In this document: positions 27,047 through 37,090 of the stretch, in pieces | How positions within the stretch are numbered: the stretch's first letter is position 1 | Layout of the letters: each line of letters opens with the position of its first letter | NCBI GenBank assembly: GCA_900314725.1 | Contig: OMWJ01000008.1 | Location: 18,034 to 82,033 of the forward strand | Direction of reading: 5' to 3' | DNA from: an uncultured Bacteroidales bacterium | GTDB taxonomy: Bacteria; Bacteroidota; Bacteroidia; Bacteroidales; P3 | Length of the DNA: 64,000 bases | Translations under genes and position numbers: made by a program | Notes under the pieces: model-generated | What the model was told of the DNA's origin: nothing | Databases searched by the model: none | Seen by the model: only the letters and a program-made list of their open reading frames with translations

Positions 27047-28603
27047 ATGAAAACTATGAAAAAAATTTCTTTTTTGATAATAAGTATAGTTTGTTTTTGT
27101 TTTCTTGTTAAAGCACAACCGACACTTACAATCAACGCTGTTGATAGTATCTCTACTTTTAAAGCAAGACTGAATGCAAACATAAGTAATTTAGGAGGCT
27201 GGACTGTTAATGGTAAAGGTTTTATTGTCTCCAAATCACAAAACTTTACCGATGCTATTAAGATAACATCTATTGCAGGAGCAGCCAATACAAATACAAA
27301 GTTAGGAGACTTCTATTATTATCCAGGGACAACACCAACTGCAAATAGTAAGCCTTATTTTGAACCGGGAACAACATATTATGTTAAAGCTTTTGCAAAG
27401 AAAGGTTCAGGAAGTAATGCGGATACAGTATTCACTAATGTCGTTTCTTTCACAACCTTAGTAGCACAAGGAGGAACTTGTCAAATAGACAGTGTCTCTC
27501 ATATCAGTTATACTTCTGCTATTGTTTATGGCAAGACAGTCTCTGTCAATGATGCGTGGAAGATAGCAAAGGCAGGTGTTGTTATTGGAACACAGCCTAA
27601 TCCAACAGTTTTCAATGGAATAGTTTTAACATCTTCAACGAGCATGACTTCTTTGCCTAAAGCATATAGTGTGAATGCGACAGAACTAAGTCAAGGAGTA
27701 ACATATTATGCACGAGCATGGATTGCTAATCAATATACTAACACTTATTATGACACTACATATTCTGATCAGATAACATTTACTACTCTGTGTGCTGTTG
27801 ATAGTGTTCCTTATAACATAACTTTTGACTCTATAGGCATAACAACCATAGGCGTTAGTTGGACTCCAAGAGAAGGACAATACTATTTTGACGTTGATTA
27901 TGGTTTTGCAGGACACGAAGCAGGTGAAGGGACTATAGTTCCTTGCGAGGGTTCTCATCTGATGATAGAGAACTTAGAAGGAGGACGTTCTTATTCTATT
28001 TATGTTCGTGCAAGATGTCTGACAAGTTCAGAGGTAGGAGAATGGTCTGCTGTCCGTACCGTTACAACACGTCCTTCACTTTGTGCCGATGTTAATGCTG
28101 TTCATACAGAAGAGCTTACTCATTCTTTTGCGAAAATAGAATGGACACCAGGTTCAATGAGTCAAAGTGTTTGGGAAGTAATGTTTGCAAAAGCAAATGA
28201 AGCTTACCCAGCAAATCCTTTCACTGTTTATAATACTCCTGTCTATTCTCCTATAGGATTAACTCCTTCTACTCAATATAAAGTGAAGATACGTGCGGTT
28301 TGTGATCCTTATTACAGCGATTGGTCTGATGAGTTTAGATTTACTACTTTGATTATGGGATTAGACGAGGTAGGCGAAGATGAATACAAAATAAATATCT
28401 ATCCTAATCCTTCACAGGGAGCGATAAAGTTTGATGTACATAACTTGGTAGTAGAACAAATTGATGTATATAATTCATTTGGGGTTAATGTATTTTCATC
28501 AAAAGAAGTTCCTGATGAATTAGTGATAAGAGAAAAAGGAATATACTTTGTTAGGATAAACACAAACAAAGGCGTTCAAACAGAAAAGATAGTAATAAAT
28601 TAA
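27047..28603 (+). CDS. T9SS-secreted fibronectin type III protein
   Basis: The 518-residue protein has a signal peptide (about 1-23), two Bacteroidetes-type beta domains (about 24-245), two fibronectin type III domains (about 250-342 with GVSWTPREGQYYF, and 345-435 with KIEWTPGSMSQSVWE), and a T9SS type A sorting domain (about 448-518; INIYPNPSQGAIKF and GIYFVRINTNKG). It should be secreted to the cell surface by type IX secretion. The ligand is unknown. It is followed after 19 bp by an exported peptidase gene and may be co-transcribed. Confidence 0.88.
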   Translation: MKTMKKISFLIISIVCFCFLVKAQPTLTINAVDSISTFKARLNANISNLGGWTVNGKGFIVSKSQNFTDAIKITSIAGAANTNTKLGDFYYYPGTTPTANSKPYFEPGTTYYVKAFAKKGSGSNADTVFTNVVSFTTLVAQGGTCQIDSVSHISYTSAIVYGKTVSVNDAWKIAKAGVVIGTQPNPTVFNGIVLTSSTSMTSLPKAYSVNATELSQGVTYYARAWIANQYTNTYYDTTYSDQITFTTLCAVDSVPYNITFDSIGITTIGVSWTPREGQYYFDVDYGFAGHEAGEGTIVPCEGSHLMIENLEGGRSYSIYVRARCLTSSEVGEWSAVRTVTTRPSLCADVNAVHTEELTHSFAKIEWTPGSMSQSVWEVMFAKANEAYPANPFTVYNTPVYSPIGLTPSTQYKVKIRAVCDPYYSDWSDEFRFTTLIMGLDEVGEDEYKINIYPNPSQGAIKFDVHNLVVEQIDVYNSFGVNVFSSKEVPDELVIREKGIYFVRINTNKGVQTEKIVIN

Positions 28604-28622
28604 AATAAACTTAATAAAGAAG

Positions 28623-30014
28623 ATGAAAAAGGTACTTATTGGTCTGTTTATGCTTTCCTTATGTGCTGTGTCCATGGCACAAAACGGTAAGGGAGGACTT
28701 ACTACAGAAGACTTAAATAAAATCAAAGCAGGATACGAAAAAGCAGGTGCTTCTAATAAAGCCCTTAGTAAGATAGTTGCTAACAATGATATTAAGAAAC
28801 TTGCAATTAATCCTAATATCAAAGCAAATAGAGACGTTAATTTTTCTAATGTAGTTAAGAACAAAGGAATCACAGACCAAAAACAGTCCGGTAGATGTTG
28901 GATGTTTTCTGGTTTTAATGTTCTTAGAAATAAGATGATTCAAGAATATAACCTTGGAGCATTTGAATTGTCAGAGAATTATCTGTTCTTCTATGACCAA
29001 TTGGAGAAGAGTAATCTGTTTTTGTCTTTGGTGATACAATATAAAGATGAATCGTTGGATAGCAAATACAACGATTGGTTGATGAAGAATGTGTTAAGTG
29101 ATGGAGGTACTTTCTGTGGAGTTATAGACTTAGTAACAAAGTATGGTGTTGTTCCTTCTACTGTTCAGCCAGAGACATACAATTCCAACAACACTTCAAG
29201 AATAGATAACCTAATCACCCTTAAACTGAAAGAAGATGCACTTATCCTTAGAGAAATGAAAGGTAAGGCAAAAGATATTGAAGCAAAGAAAATAGAAATG
29301 CTTTCAGAGATTTATCGTATGTTGGTTATGGCGTATGGAGAGCCAGTGAAAGAATTTACTTACACAATGAGAGATGCTTCAGGTAAAGTTATTTCAACAG
29401 AAAACTATACTCCTAAGTCTTTTTATGATAAATACATCGGAATAGATTTAAAGAACAATTATGTTATGTTGATGAATGACCCTTCTCGTCCTTTCTATAA
29501 ATTATATGAAGTAGAGAACGACCGTCATACTATGGATGGAGGCAATTGGAAATATATCAATTTACCTGCAGAAGATATAAAAAGGATGGCTATTGCTTCC
29601 ATTAAGGATTCCACGCTTATGTATTTTTCTTGTGATGTAGGCAAGTTCTATGATGGAGAGAGCGGAACTTTGGATTTAAACAACTTTGACTATGGCTCAA
29701 TTTTCGGAGTAACTTTTGGAATGAATAAAAAAGAGAGAATACAGACTCTTGCTTCTGGTTCTACTCACGCAATGACTCTTAAAGGAGTTGATTTGGATGA
29801 AAACGATAAACCTATAAAGTGGTTGATAGAAAACTCTTGGGGACCAACTGCAGGTTATGAAGGTAATCTTATTATGACAGATGAGTGGTTTGATGAATAT
29901 ATGTTCCGTTTGGTTGTAGATAAGAAATATGTTCCTGAGAACATACTTCAGATACTTAAAGGCAAACCACAAATGCTTCCACCTTGGGATCCTTTATTCT
30001 TAGACGTTGATTAA
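28623..30014 (+). CDS. exported C1-family aminopeptidase (bleomycin hydrolase-like)
   Basis: The 463-residue protein has a signal peptide (about 1-19) and the three catalytic positions of bleomycin hydrolase/PepC: Cys 92 in KQSGRCWMFSGFNVLR, His 382 in GSTHAMTLKG and Asn 404 in IENSWGP, with Gln 88 for the oxyanion hole. These papain-fold enzymes are aminopeptidases that form hexamers. Bacteroidetes commonly export this form to the periplasm. Length is normal. No inhibitor or processing gene is adjacent. Confidence 0.95.
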   Translation: MKKVLIGLFMLSLCAVSMAQNGKGGLTTEDLNKIKAGYEKAGASNKALSKIVANNDIKKLAINPNIKANRDVNFSNVVKNKGITDQKQSGRCWMFSGFNVLRNKMIQEYNLGAFELSENYLFFYDQLEKSNLFLSLVIQYKDESLDSKYNDWLMKNVLSDGGTFCGVIDLVTKYGVVPSTVQPETYNSNNTSRIDNLITLKLKEDALILREMKGKAKDIEAKKIEMLSEIYRMLVMAYGEPVKEFTYTMRDASGKVISTENYTPKSFYDKYIGIDLKNNYVMLMNDPSRPFYKLYEVENDRHTMDGGNWKYINLPAEDIKRMAIASIKDSTLMYFSCDVGKFYDGESGTLDLNNFDYGSIFGVTFGMNKKERIQTLASGSTHAMTLKGVDLDENDKPIKWLIENSWGPTAGYEGNLIMTDEWFDEYMFRLVVDKKYVPENILQILKGKPQMLPPWDPLFLDVD

Positions 30015-30033
30015 TTTATTTGCAACAGATTAT

Positions 30034-30732
30034 ATGAATTTTACAAAAAGAGTAATATTTCTACTGATTGTCTGTTTGAACATAAGTACTATCTCCTTTG
30101 CTCAAACAGATGATGTTGATTTTGATCAACAAAATACGGAAGAGTTAGCGGAAGAAGAGTGGGAAGATGATGATGAAATACAGGTTGTAGATGTGGAGAG
30201 TGTAGAAAATCAGAATATCGTTGATCAGGTATATGCTTATGTTGATGTAGTACAGGATATATCTCAGCAAGAAGAGGGAGTAGTTTCTTGGGCATTGTAT
30301 TCAGATGTATCTGGTTTTGTTGCCTACGCTCCAAACAAGGAGAGGGATATTTTTTTGTTGAAAAGGTATGATGTTATAAAAGGATATGACGAAGAAGAGT
30401 CAAAGAATTACATATATATAAAGGAATACATTTTTAACAAAAATCAGGCATGGGATTTTATATATGAAAGAATATATGATAACGAGGGTAAGTTGAAGTA
30501 TTTTGTTCGTAGATATAATACCTATAATTCTGGTTGTGCAGAGGTAGCGTTTGAGGAGTCTGAATATTTCTACAATCCTAATGGTGATTTGGTAAAGAAA
30601 ACTTATCAGATATATGATTCTCAAAATAATCCTTTAGATATAGACAATTGCTATATGGACAGGGAAGTGTATGATAAATATATGTTGTTACAAGATTTCT
30701 TAAGAACAAATCCTTTACCGCTGGAAGAATAA
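30034..30732 (+). CDS. exported acidic protein of unknown function
   Basis: The ATG at 30034 gives 232 residues with a good signal peptide (MNFTKRVIFLLIVCLNISTISFAQ); an upstream in-frame TTG would overlap the peptidase gene and bury the signal. The first 40 mature residues are strongly acidic (EELAEEEWEDDDE), followed by a domain of about 150 residues rich in Tyr and Asp with beta-like KLKYFVRRYNTY. No family recognised. Its stop overlaps the coaX start by one base, so the two are coupled. Confidence 0.75.
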   Translation: MNFTKRVIFLLIVCLNISTISFAQTDDVDFDQQNTEELAEEEWEDDDEIQVVDVESVENQNIVDQVYAYVDVVQDISQQEEGVVSWALYSDVSGFVAYAPNKERDIFLLKRYDVIKGYDEEESKNYIYIKEYIFNKNQAWDFIYERIYDNEGKLKYFVRRYNTYNSGCAEVAFEESEYFYNPNGDLVKKTYQIYDSQNNPLDIDNCYMDREVYDKYMLLQDFLRTNPLPLEE

Positions 30733-31463
30733 TGATACTCGCCATAGACAGGGGAAATAGTAAAGATAAGTTTGCTGTATTTGAAAAAGATAGTCTAATC
30801 TTTTCAGATGCGGTTGAGGTTTTTGATGAACTATCCATAAGAAAAGTAATGGATGATTACGCCATTACTGATGTTATATTTTCTTCTGTTAAGGATGAAC
30901 AAAGTGATAAGGCTTTCTTTTCTTTACTTAAAAAAGAGTGTTCAGATTTGAGAGTCCTTGAATTTGACAGAACTTTTGCATTACCTTTTATTAATAACTA
31001 TGAAGATAAACAAACTATCGGTTTGGATCGTTTGGCAGCGATAAGTGGTGCAAGTCTTCTGTTTGGAAAAAATGTTTTGGTTGTTGATGCTGGTACTTGT
31101 ATAACTTTTGATTATTTGGACAGTAACAATATTTATCAAGGAGGGAGTATAAGTTTAGGTTTTTATACAAAATATAAGGCTTTACATAATTTTACAGCAA
31201 ATTTGCCGTTAATGAAAGATGTTGTTGTTACGCCTCTATGTGCAAAGACAACAAAGGATTGTATTATTTCAGGAGTTGTAAATGGTACAATCTTTGAAGT
31301 AGAAGCAACGATAAAAGAATATAAGGATAAGGCAAAAGATTTAAGAGTTGTTTTAACAGGAGGAGATGCAAAGTTTTTACAAGAAAATCTTAGCACGACA
31401 ACACTTTTACAAGAAGATATTGTTTTATATGGACTAAAAAAAATATTAGATATAAATGCATAA
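30732..31463 (+). CDS. coaX: type III pantothenate kinase
   Basis: The 243-residue protein has the ASKHA-fold motifs of CoaX: AIDRGNSKDKFAVFE at the N-terminus, IGLDRLAAISGA (about 96-107) and VVDAGTCITFDY (about 115-126). It phosphorylates pantothenate in the first step of coenzyme A synthesis, using high ATP and a monovalent cation, and is not feedback inhibited. It heads a run coaX-OMP-TPR-lptC seen in Bacteroidales genomes, overlapping the next gene by 8 bp. Confidence 0.95.
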   Translation: MILAIDRGNSKDKFAVFEKDSLIFSDAVEVFDELSIRKVMDDYAITDVIFSSVKDEQSDKAFFSLLKKECSDLRVLEFDRTFALPFINNYEDKQTIGLDRLAAISGASLLFGKNVLVVDAGTCITFDYLDSNNIYQGGSISLGFYTKYKALHNFTANLPLMKDVVVTPLCAKTTKDCIISGVVNGTIFEVEATIKEYKDKAKDLRVVLTGGDAKFLQENLSTTTLLQEDIVLYGLKKILDINA

Positions 31464-32763
31464 AAGATATAAAATATTAATTCTCGTATTTCTGTGTAGC
31501 ATAATAGCTTTCACATCAAAAGCTCAATATGATATAAGTTCTCCTTATTCTCAATATGGTATTGGTTCTACAAATTTATTGGGGAATCAATATAATTCAT
31601 CTATGGGAGGAATTTCACAAGCAATAAGAAGAAACAACGTAATAAATCTGTTAAATCCTGCATCTTATACTGCTATAGATACTCAGTCTTTTGTATTTGA
31701 TATAGGTTTTTCTATGATGTGGAAGAATGTCTCAACAACAGATTATTCTTCAAAAAGTTTCCTTGCTTCTATTACAAATATATCTATGGCTTTTCCATTG
31801 TGTAAAAGTCTAAAGGTTGCTTTGGCTCTTACTCCTCTTTCAGATATAAGTTATAGTGCATCGGATACTATTCTTGCTCATGGAAGTTTTGGTGATGATG
31901 ATTATATTCCTACAAGGGTTCAAAGTTTTGATGGCAATGGAGGATTGGATAAACTTACCTTTGGTTTAGCATATCAGCCAACGTTCAATAGATTTCTTTC
32001 AAGGTTTTCTATAGGAGTGAATGCTTCATATATATTTGGTAATATTTACAGGAGTAGTCTTTTAAGTTTTGGTGGAGCAGAGGGATATGTTAATTCAAGA
32101 GTGGAGAAGAATTATAATGTTTCTGCTTTTAGTTTTGATATTGGTATGCAGTACTTCCAATCTTTGAAGAATGGAGATATTCTTTGTGTAGGTGCTACTG
32201 TTGGTCTGCCTAATAAATATTCTGCAGATGAAGAATATTTTCGCTACACATATATAAATGAAGATGCTGCTGCAACTCTGCAAGACACCATACAATATCT
32301 GTCAAACGACAGAAAAATAACTATGCCTTATTCTCTTTCGGCAGGTTTATCATATTCACGACCAAATAAATTCCTTGTTGGAGTAGATGCTGTCTATACT
32401 AAGTGGAGTGATTTTGATTTTGAGAACAATAATATAGCTGAACTAAAAGATAACTTGAAATTAAGTATGGGAGGAGAGTTTATTCCTAACCTGTATGGCA
32501 CGTATTTTGAACAGTTTTCTTATAGGGCAGGAATAAACTACGATAATGGCTACATATATCTTAAAGATAAAAGAATAAGTAAATTAGGATTATCTGTAGG
32601 ACTATCTTTGCCAGTAAAGAAGTTAGGAACAAATATAAATCTTTCATTTGAGTATGGTAAGTTAGGGACTACGGATAATGGTTTGATAAAAGAGAGTTAT
32701 TATAGTTTAGGACTTTCTATTACAGCCAAAGATCGTTGGTTTGTAAAACGTAAATATAGATAA
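31456..32763 (+). CDS. outer-membrane beta-barrel protein of the coaX-lptC cluster
   Basis: The 435-residue protein has a signal peptide (about 1-23) and a start YDISSPYSQYGIGSTNLLG followed by NVINLLNPASYTAID, a pattern known in Bacteroidales outer-membrane proteins resembling the FadL/OMPP1 class. The remainder is a series of amphipathic strands ending near YSLGLSITAKDRWFVKRKYR. Its constant place beside lptC suggests an envelope role, but no substrate is known. Confidence 0.82.
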   Translation: MHKRYKILILVFLCSIIAFTSKAQYDISSPYSQYGIGSTNLLGNQYNSSMGGISQAIRRNNVINLLNPASYTAIDTQSFVFDIGFSMMWKNVSTTDYSSKSFLASITNISMAFPLCKSLKVALALTPLSDISYSASDTILAHGSFGDDDYIPTRVQSFDGNGGLDKLTFGLAYQPTFNRFLSRFSIGVNASYIFGNIYRSSLLSFGGAEGYVNSRVEKNYNVSAFSFDIGMQYFQSLKNGDILCVGATVGLPNKYSADEEYFRYTYINEDAAATLQDTIQYLSNDRKITMPYSLSAGLSYSRPNKFLVGVDAVYTKWSDFDFENNNIAELKDNLKLSMGGEFIPNLYGTYFEQFSYRAGINYDNGYIYLKDKRISKLGLSVGLSLPVKKLGTNINLSFEYGKLGTTDNGLIKESYYSLGLSITAKDRWFVKRKYR

Positions 32764-32800
32764 TAGAATATTAATAAATTAAATACATTACATTACAGAT

Positions 32801-34150
32801 ATGAAGAAGATAACTTTATTTATTGCCGGTCTTACATTTGTGTTTTTAGGCAATGTGGGTTTTGCTCAAAAGTATGGAGCTACACCAGATGATAGCGTTG
32901 AATGTCTTACAAATAATTCTCTTTATGTAGAGTTCTATAAAGCAAAACAGTGGGCTGATGCTTACGAACCATGGAAAAAGGTTGTTGAGTTGTGTCCTGC
33001 TGCATATAAAAATACCTACGTAAGAGGTAACAATATATTGGCTAATCTCTATGCTTCTGCAACAACAGTAGAACAAAGAGAGCAATATTTTAATGATATG
33101 CTTTGGCTCTGCGATAAAAGAACAGAAGCCTTTGGAGATGAGGCAAATAACATAGCAAGAAAAGCTCAGCTTTATGCTCAATATAAACAAAATGAAGTAA
33201 CAACAGTTTATAATCTATATAAGCAGGCTGCTGAAAAAGGAGGTGCAGACCTTGATCAACAATATTGTGTGCTATACCTTCAAGCTACAATAGATTATCT
33301 TAAAGCAATAAAAGCTGACAATGAGCAGATGTCTATTTTGTTTGATGTTTATGATTATGCTTCAGAAACTATGGAAGCTTCATTGACTCAAACTTCTAAT
33401 GATTTAGATGCCGCTACCCAAGTCAATGATACTAAGAAAATGGAGAAACTGCAAAAAGAATTAGACAATACTCGTAGTAATATCGCTGCTTTGGAGACAT
33501 TAATAGAACCATTTGCTTCTTGTGAAAAGATAGTGCCTATATATGAAAATCGTTTCAATAACAATCCTAACGATATAGATTTGTTGAAAAAGATAACAAC
33601 AAACTTGGAACGTAAGGGATGTATGAGAGAAGAGTTATTCCTAAAAGCTACTGAAAATCTTCACAAACTGCAACCAACTCCAAGAAGTGCTTCTCTTATG
33701 GGACAGATGCTTCTTGCAAAAGAACAATATTCAGAGGCTGCAAAATATTTGGAAGAAGCAGAAAAAACTGCTCCAGAAATAAGCACTAAGGCAAAAGCTG
33801 CTTTAGGTTTAGCACAAGCCTTATTCAAAGCAAAAACTTATTCATCAGCGAGAGAAGCCGCAAGAAGAGCAATGAATTATGATAAGTCTTTATCAGGCAA
33901 AGCTACTCTACTTATTGCAAATATGTATCTTGCAACTCCAGGACAAAATGCAGCTTTTGCAGCATACGATGAGGCAGCAAGAGCAAAATCTCTTGACCCT
34001 TCAGTAGCAGCGGATGCAAACAGAGTGATGAATGCAGCTCATGGGCGTTTCCCAACTAAAGAAGACTTGTTCTTTAATGGTGGAAGTGCTGGTGGAAGTG
34101 TTGCTGTTGGTGGCTGGATAGGAGGTTCTGCTACAGTAAGAACAAGATAA
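32801..34150 (+). CDS. exported tetratricopeptide-repeat protein
   Basis: The 449-residue protein has a signal peptide (about 1-22), an N-terminal segment with WADAYEPWKKVVELCPAAYK (first TPR-like hairpin), a coiled-coil-like stretch (about 190-225, with MEKLQKELDNTRSN) and clear TPR units at about 295-385 (AKEQYSEAAKYLEEAEKTAP and AKTYSSAREAARRAMNYD). The end is Gly/Ser-rich. It probably acts as a periplasmic scaffold. The stop overlaps the lptC start by one base. Confidence 0.85.
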   Translation: MKKITLFIAGLTFVFLGNVGFAQKYGATPDDSVECLTNNSLYVEFYKAKQWADAYEPWKKVVELCPAAYKNTYVRGNNILANLYASATTVEQREQYFNDMLWLCDKRTEAFGDEANNIARKAQLYAQYKQNEVTTVYNLYKQAAEKGGADLDQQYCVLYLQATIDYLKAIKADNEQMSILFDVYDYASETMEASLTQTSNDLDAATQVNDTKKMEKLQKELDNTRSNIAALETLIEPFASCEKIVPIYENRFNNNPNDIDLLKKITTNLERKGCMREELFLKATENLHKLQPTPRSASLMGQMLLAKEQYSEAAKYLEEAEKTAPEISTKAKAALGLAQALFKAKTYSSAREAARRAMNYDKSLSGKATLLIANMYLATPGQNAAFAAYDEAARAKSLDPSVAADANRVMNAAHGRFPTKEDLFFNGGSAGGSVAVGGWIGGSATVRTR

Positions 34151-34722
34151 TGAGCAATAAACAATATACCAATAAATCAATACGAACATTATACCTTTGT
34201 ATTCTGTTCGTATTGGTTTTTATTTTTTACTCCTGCAACGAAGATTGGTTTGGAAAAGAAAATAAGGATTTCTATACCAAACCAACACAGGTTATGCATG
34301 ATATTTCTTTATATAAGAGTGATAATGGACAAGTACAAGCCTATCTTACTTCTACCATTGTAGAATCCTATGGCGGTGATAGTGCAAGAACGATATTTCC
34401 AAAAGGAATCAGAGTCTTGTTTTTTAATGATAATATGACAGATAAAGCATTACTTACTGCTAATTATGCGATAGATCATCAAGGGTCAGACCTTGTTTAT
34501 TTGAGGGATTCTGTTCGCATTATCAACTATAACAATAAAGATACGATGTACTGCAAAGACCTTTATTGGGATAAATCTGCAAAAATAGTCTATTCCAATA
34601 ACCCGATAAGAAGATATACAGAAAATGGACAAGATTTCGGAGACGGAATGACTGCTAATGAACTTTTTGATAGTGTTACCATAATAAATCCTCACGGAAC
34701 ACAAATGGTTGATGAAGAATAG
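34150..34722 (+). CDS. lptC: LPS export protein LptC-like lipoprotein
   Basis: The 190-residue protein starts with a single hydrophobic segment ending in FIFYSC, which resembles a lipobox, and has the LptC beta-jellyroll signature: VMHDISLYKSDNGQVQAYLT, then FPKGIRVLFFND and LTANYAIDHQGSDLVYLRDSV. LptC joins the LptB2FG transporter to LptA and passes LPS across the periplasm. The lipoprotein-like anchor differs from the E. coli transmembrane anchor but is common in Bacteroidetes. Confidence 0.87.
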   Translation: MSNKQYTNKSIRTLYLCILFVLVFIFYSCNEDWFGKENKDFYTKPTQVMHDISLYKSDNGQVQAYLTSTIVESYGGDSARTIFPKGIRVLFFNDNMTDKALLTANYAIDHQGSDLVYLRDSVRIINYNNKDTMYCKDLYWDKSAKIVYSNNPIRRYTENGQDFGDGMTANELFDSVTIINPHGTQMVDEE

Positions 34723-34758
34723 AGGGATATTTCCAATCTTAAAACATAAAGATGACTT

Positions 34759-35682
34759 ATGATTGAATTACAGAATGCAGACCAATTCATAGAAGATTTT
34801 GAAAAAGTATATAAGAAACGTATTGTTCGCATACCTTACACAACAAAAGAAGGTGAAAGAAAAACACTTCTTATGTGCAAATGTTTTAAACGTTGGATAG
34901 CATTGCCTTATCATTCAGTAGCCATTTTAGAAAATAGAATAACAGACAGAAAGACAGCTCCTTTTAAACTTTTTGAAAGTGAGGATGGCAATATAATATC
35001 TACAGGCAAGACTCCATGGGAAATACGTGATACTATAGGTCATAGCCAATATATATATTCTGATAAAATAAATCCTATACTACATATAGATAGCAAAGAA
35101 AATATTTGGGATTTGTTTCCTTCTGATGTAAAAAGGAAGATACGTAAAGCCTATAAGAACGGAATACAAATAGAGTATGGCACAAGCAAAAAATTACTCA
35201 ATAAATTCTATCAGGCATACGCTCTAAGAATGAAAGAAATAGGAGTTATGGCTATGAGTAAGTCTCTTATTGCTCGCCAAATAAAAACACAACGGACTAT
35301 TGTTTTTACAGCAACGCTTAACGATAGGGTTATAGGAGGAGCAACGCTCTACAATATGGATGATAATTTGTTTGAGAATGTATTGTTTGCTACAATAGGA
35401 GAATACAACAGTTATTATACTTCTTACATTCTTCATTATGCTATGATTTGTTTTGTGAAAGAAAAAGGAGGAAGTAAATATTCTTTTGGACGAAGCACAA
35501 GAAATAGCACTGTTCATAACTACAAAAAACATTGGAAAGCACCAGAAAGCGATCTCTATTGGTCTTATTCAAAAGCACATAAGAATATAAGAGACAGAAA
35601 GATATATTATGCTATCTGGAAGAGATTACCTTACTCTATATCTTCCTTATTTGGGCCTATGTTTTCAAAATATGTGTATTGA
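34759..35682 (+). CDS. FemAB/GNAT-like acyltransferase
   Basis: The 307-residue protein lacks a signal peptide. It resembles FemAB-type GNAT proteins: the SDVKRKIRKAYKNGIQIEYG segment (about 121-140), FYQAYALRMKEIGVMAMSKS, TLNDRVIGGATLYNM (about 187-201) and a final KYSFGRSTRNSTVHNYKKHWKAPES. Members transfer amino acids from tRNA to peptidoglycan precursors or modify polysaccharides. Target not deducible. It follows lptC by 36 bp and is followed by palindromic repeat R2. Confidence 0.8.
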   Translation: MIELQNADQFIEDFEKVYKKRIVRIPYTTKEGERKTLLMCKCFKRWIALPYHSVAILENRITDRKTAPFKLFESEDGNIISTGKTPWEIRDTIGHSQYIYSDKINPILHIDSKENIWDLFPSDVKRKIRKAYKNGIQIEYGTSKKLLNKFYQAYALRMKEIGVMAMSKSLIARQIKTQRTIVFTATLNDRVIGGATLYNMDDNLFENVLFATIGEYNSYYTSYILHYAMICFVKEKGGSKYSFGRSTRNSTVHNYKKHWKAPESDLYWSYSKAHKNIRDRKIYYAIWKRLPYSISSLFGPMFSKYVY

Positions 35683-35740
35683 TTTTAACAAAATCTCATA
35701 TATATAATCGCAACAAAATCAGTATTTTAAAATAATACTA

Positions 35741-35824
35741 AAAAAGAGTTGGTTTTCAGAAAAAAAGATCAAGTCTTTAGGGTATAAACATCAAGACTTT
35801 TTTTCTGAAAACCAACTCTTTTCT
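35741..35824. repeat. intergenic palindromic repeat family, copy R2 (perfect 26-bp stem)
   Basis: AAAAGAGTTGGTTTTCAG plus eight more bases (35742-35767) pair perfectly with 35797-35822. The inner 29 bases contain GTCTTTAGGGTATAAACATC and a competing AAGTCTT/AAGACTT pairing, so two mutually exclusive folds are possible. Lies between two plus-strand genes and ends in a T-rich arm, so it may act as a terminator. Confidence 0.85.
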
Positions 35825-35950
35825 GACGAAATCTTCTTTTTATGCAGCAGACTGAAAATTAATGTAAAAAAATATAGTACTTATAAAATAAATTTTTTGA
35901 AACCACGTTTTCTATATTAAATCTAAAAACCTTTAAACAACAAAAAACAA

Positions 35951-36655
35951 ATGTTTTTATCAAGTATTTTATTACAAACGGCGACAGCCACAGCAGGTGC
36001 AGTAAATTCTTCTGCATCGGAAGTTACAACAGAAAGTATTAATATCTGGGAACTTGCAACCAAGGGAGGTTGGATAATGATAGTTCTTGCTTTGCTTTCT
36101 ATTTTCGTTATCTACCTTTTTGTGGAAAGATACATAACTCTTAACAAAGCCTTGAAACAAGATGCTACAGTTTTTATGGATAGAGTCAAAGACTGTATTC
36201 ACAACAATGACCTTCAAGGTGCTAAGAATATATGCGAAGCTAACGATTCTCCTATTGGAAGAATGATAGGCAAAGGATTGTCTCGTTTAGGAAGACCTTT
36301 GAACGACATCAATCAAGCTGTGGAGAATGTAGGTAAAATGGAGATAGCAAAAATGGAAAGTGGTGTTTCCATGATAGCAACTATTTCTAATCTTGCTCCT
36401 TCTATAGGTTTCTTAGGAACTGTTACAGGTATGGTTAAAGCATTCTTTGATATGGCTCATGCAGGCAACAATATAGACATTCAAATGCTTTCAGGTGGTA
36501 TTTATGAAGCTATGGTTACAACCGTAGGTGGTCTTATTGTCGGTCTTCTTGCTTCTTTCCTTTATAGTTTGATAGTAGGTAAGATAAACAAGATGGTTTT
36601 CATTTTGGAATCTCGCACCATGGAGTTTATGGACTTACTACACGAACCAGCGTAA
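35951..36655 (+). CDS. exbB: MotA/TolQ/ExbB proton channel protein
   Basis: The 234-residue protein has an N-terminal hydrophobic leader, a first transmembrane helix at about 37-58 (GGWIMIVLALLSIFVIYLFVE) and the conserved ExbB block ATISNLAPSIGFLGTVTGMVKAF (about 146-168) with a third helix near 190-212. With ExbD it forms the inner-membrane proton channel that energises TonB. It heads a compact exbB-exbD-tonB operon with 13-bp and 2-bp gaps. No clear TAnnTTTG box stands in front. Confidence 0.94.
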   Translation: MFLSSILLQTATATAGAVNSSASEVTTESINIWELATKGGWIMIVLALLSIFVIYLFVERYITLNKALKQDATVFMDRVKDCIHNNDLQGAKNICEANDSPIGRMIGKGLSRLGRPLNDINQAVENVGKMEIAKMESGVSMIATISNLAPSIGFLGTVTGMVKAFFDMAHAGNNIDIQMLSGGIYEAMVTTVGGLIVGLLASFLYSLIVGKINKMVFILESRTMEFMDLLHEPA

Positions 36656-36668
36656 AACGAATAGCCTT

Positions 36669-37088
36669 ATGTTAGAGAGTAGAAACAAAATAAGTCCTTC
36701 TTTCAATTCGTCTTCAATGTCGGATTTGGTGTTCTTGTTGCTTATATTTTTCATGCTGACATCAACACTTATCAGTCCCAATGCAATAAAGTTGCTTCTG
36801 CCTAAGAGTTCCTCAGGACAGACAATGGCAAAACAGAATGTTACAGTCTCCATTGATGCAGAAGAACATTTCTTTGTGGAGAATCAGCCTAAGACATTAA
36901 GCGAGTTAGAACCTTTCTTGACACAACTGCTAAGTAATACAAACGAAGGAACGGTTAAGCTGCATTCTGACAAAACTGTTCAGGTTCAGAGCATAGTACA
37001 TGTTATAGATGCTGTAAATCATATCAATCAACGTCAAGGAACAAAACATAAAGTAATTCTTGCTACTCAAGCACCAAATCAAAAGTAA
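36669..37088 (+). CDS. exbD: ExbD/TolR-family biopolymer transport protein
   Basis: The 139-residue protein has one N-terminal transmembrane helix preceded by SPSFNSSSMSDLVFLLLIFFM (Asp near residue 18, the proton-carrying position in ExbD/TolR) and a periplasmic domain of about 95 residues. It is the ExbB partner. Length is normal. Confidence 0.93.
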   Translation: MLESRNKISPSFNSSSMSDLVFLLLIFFMLTSTLISPNAIKLLLPKSSSGQTMAKQNVTVSIDAEEHFFVENQPKTLSELEPFLTQLLSNTNEGTVKLHSDKTVQVQSIVHVIDAVNHINQRQGTKHKVILATQAPNQK

Positions 37089-37090
37089 TT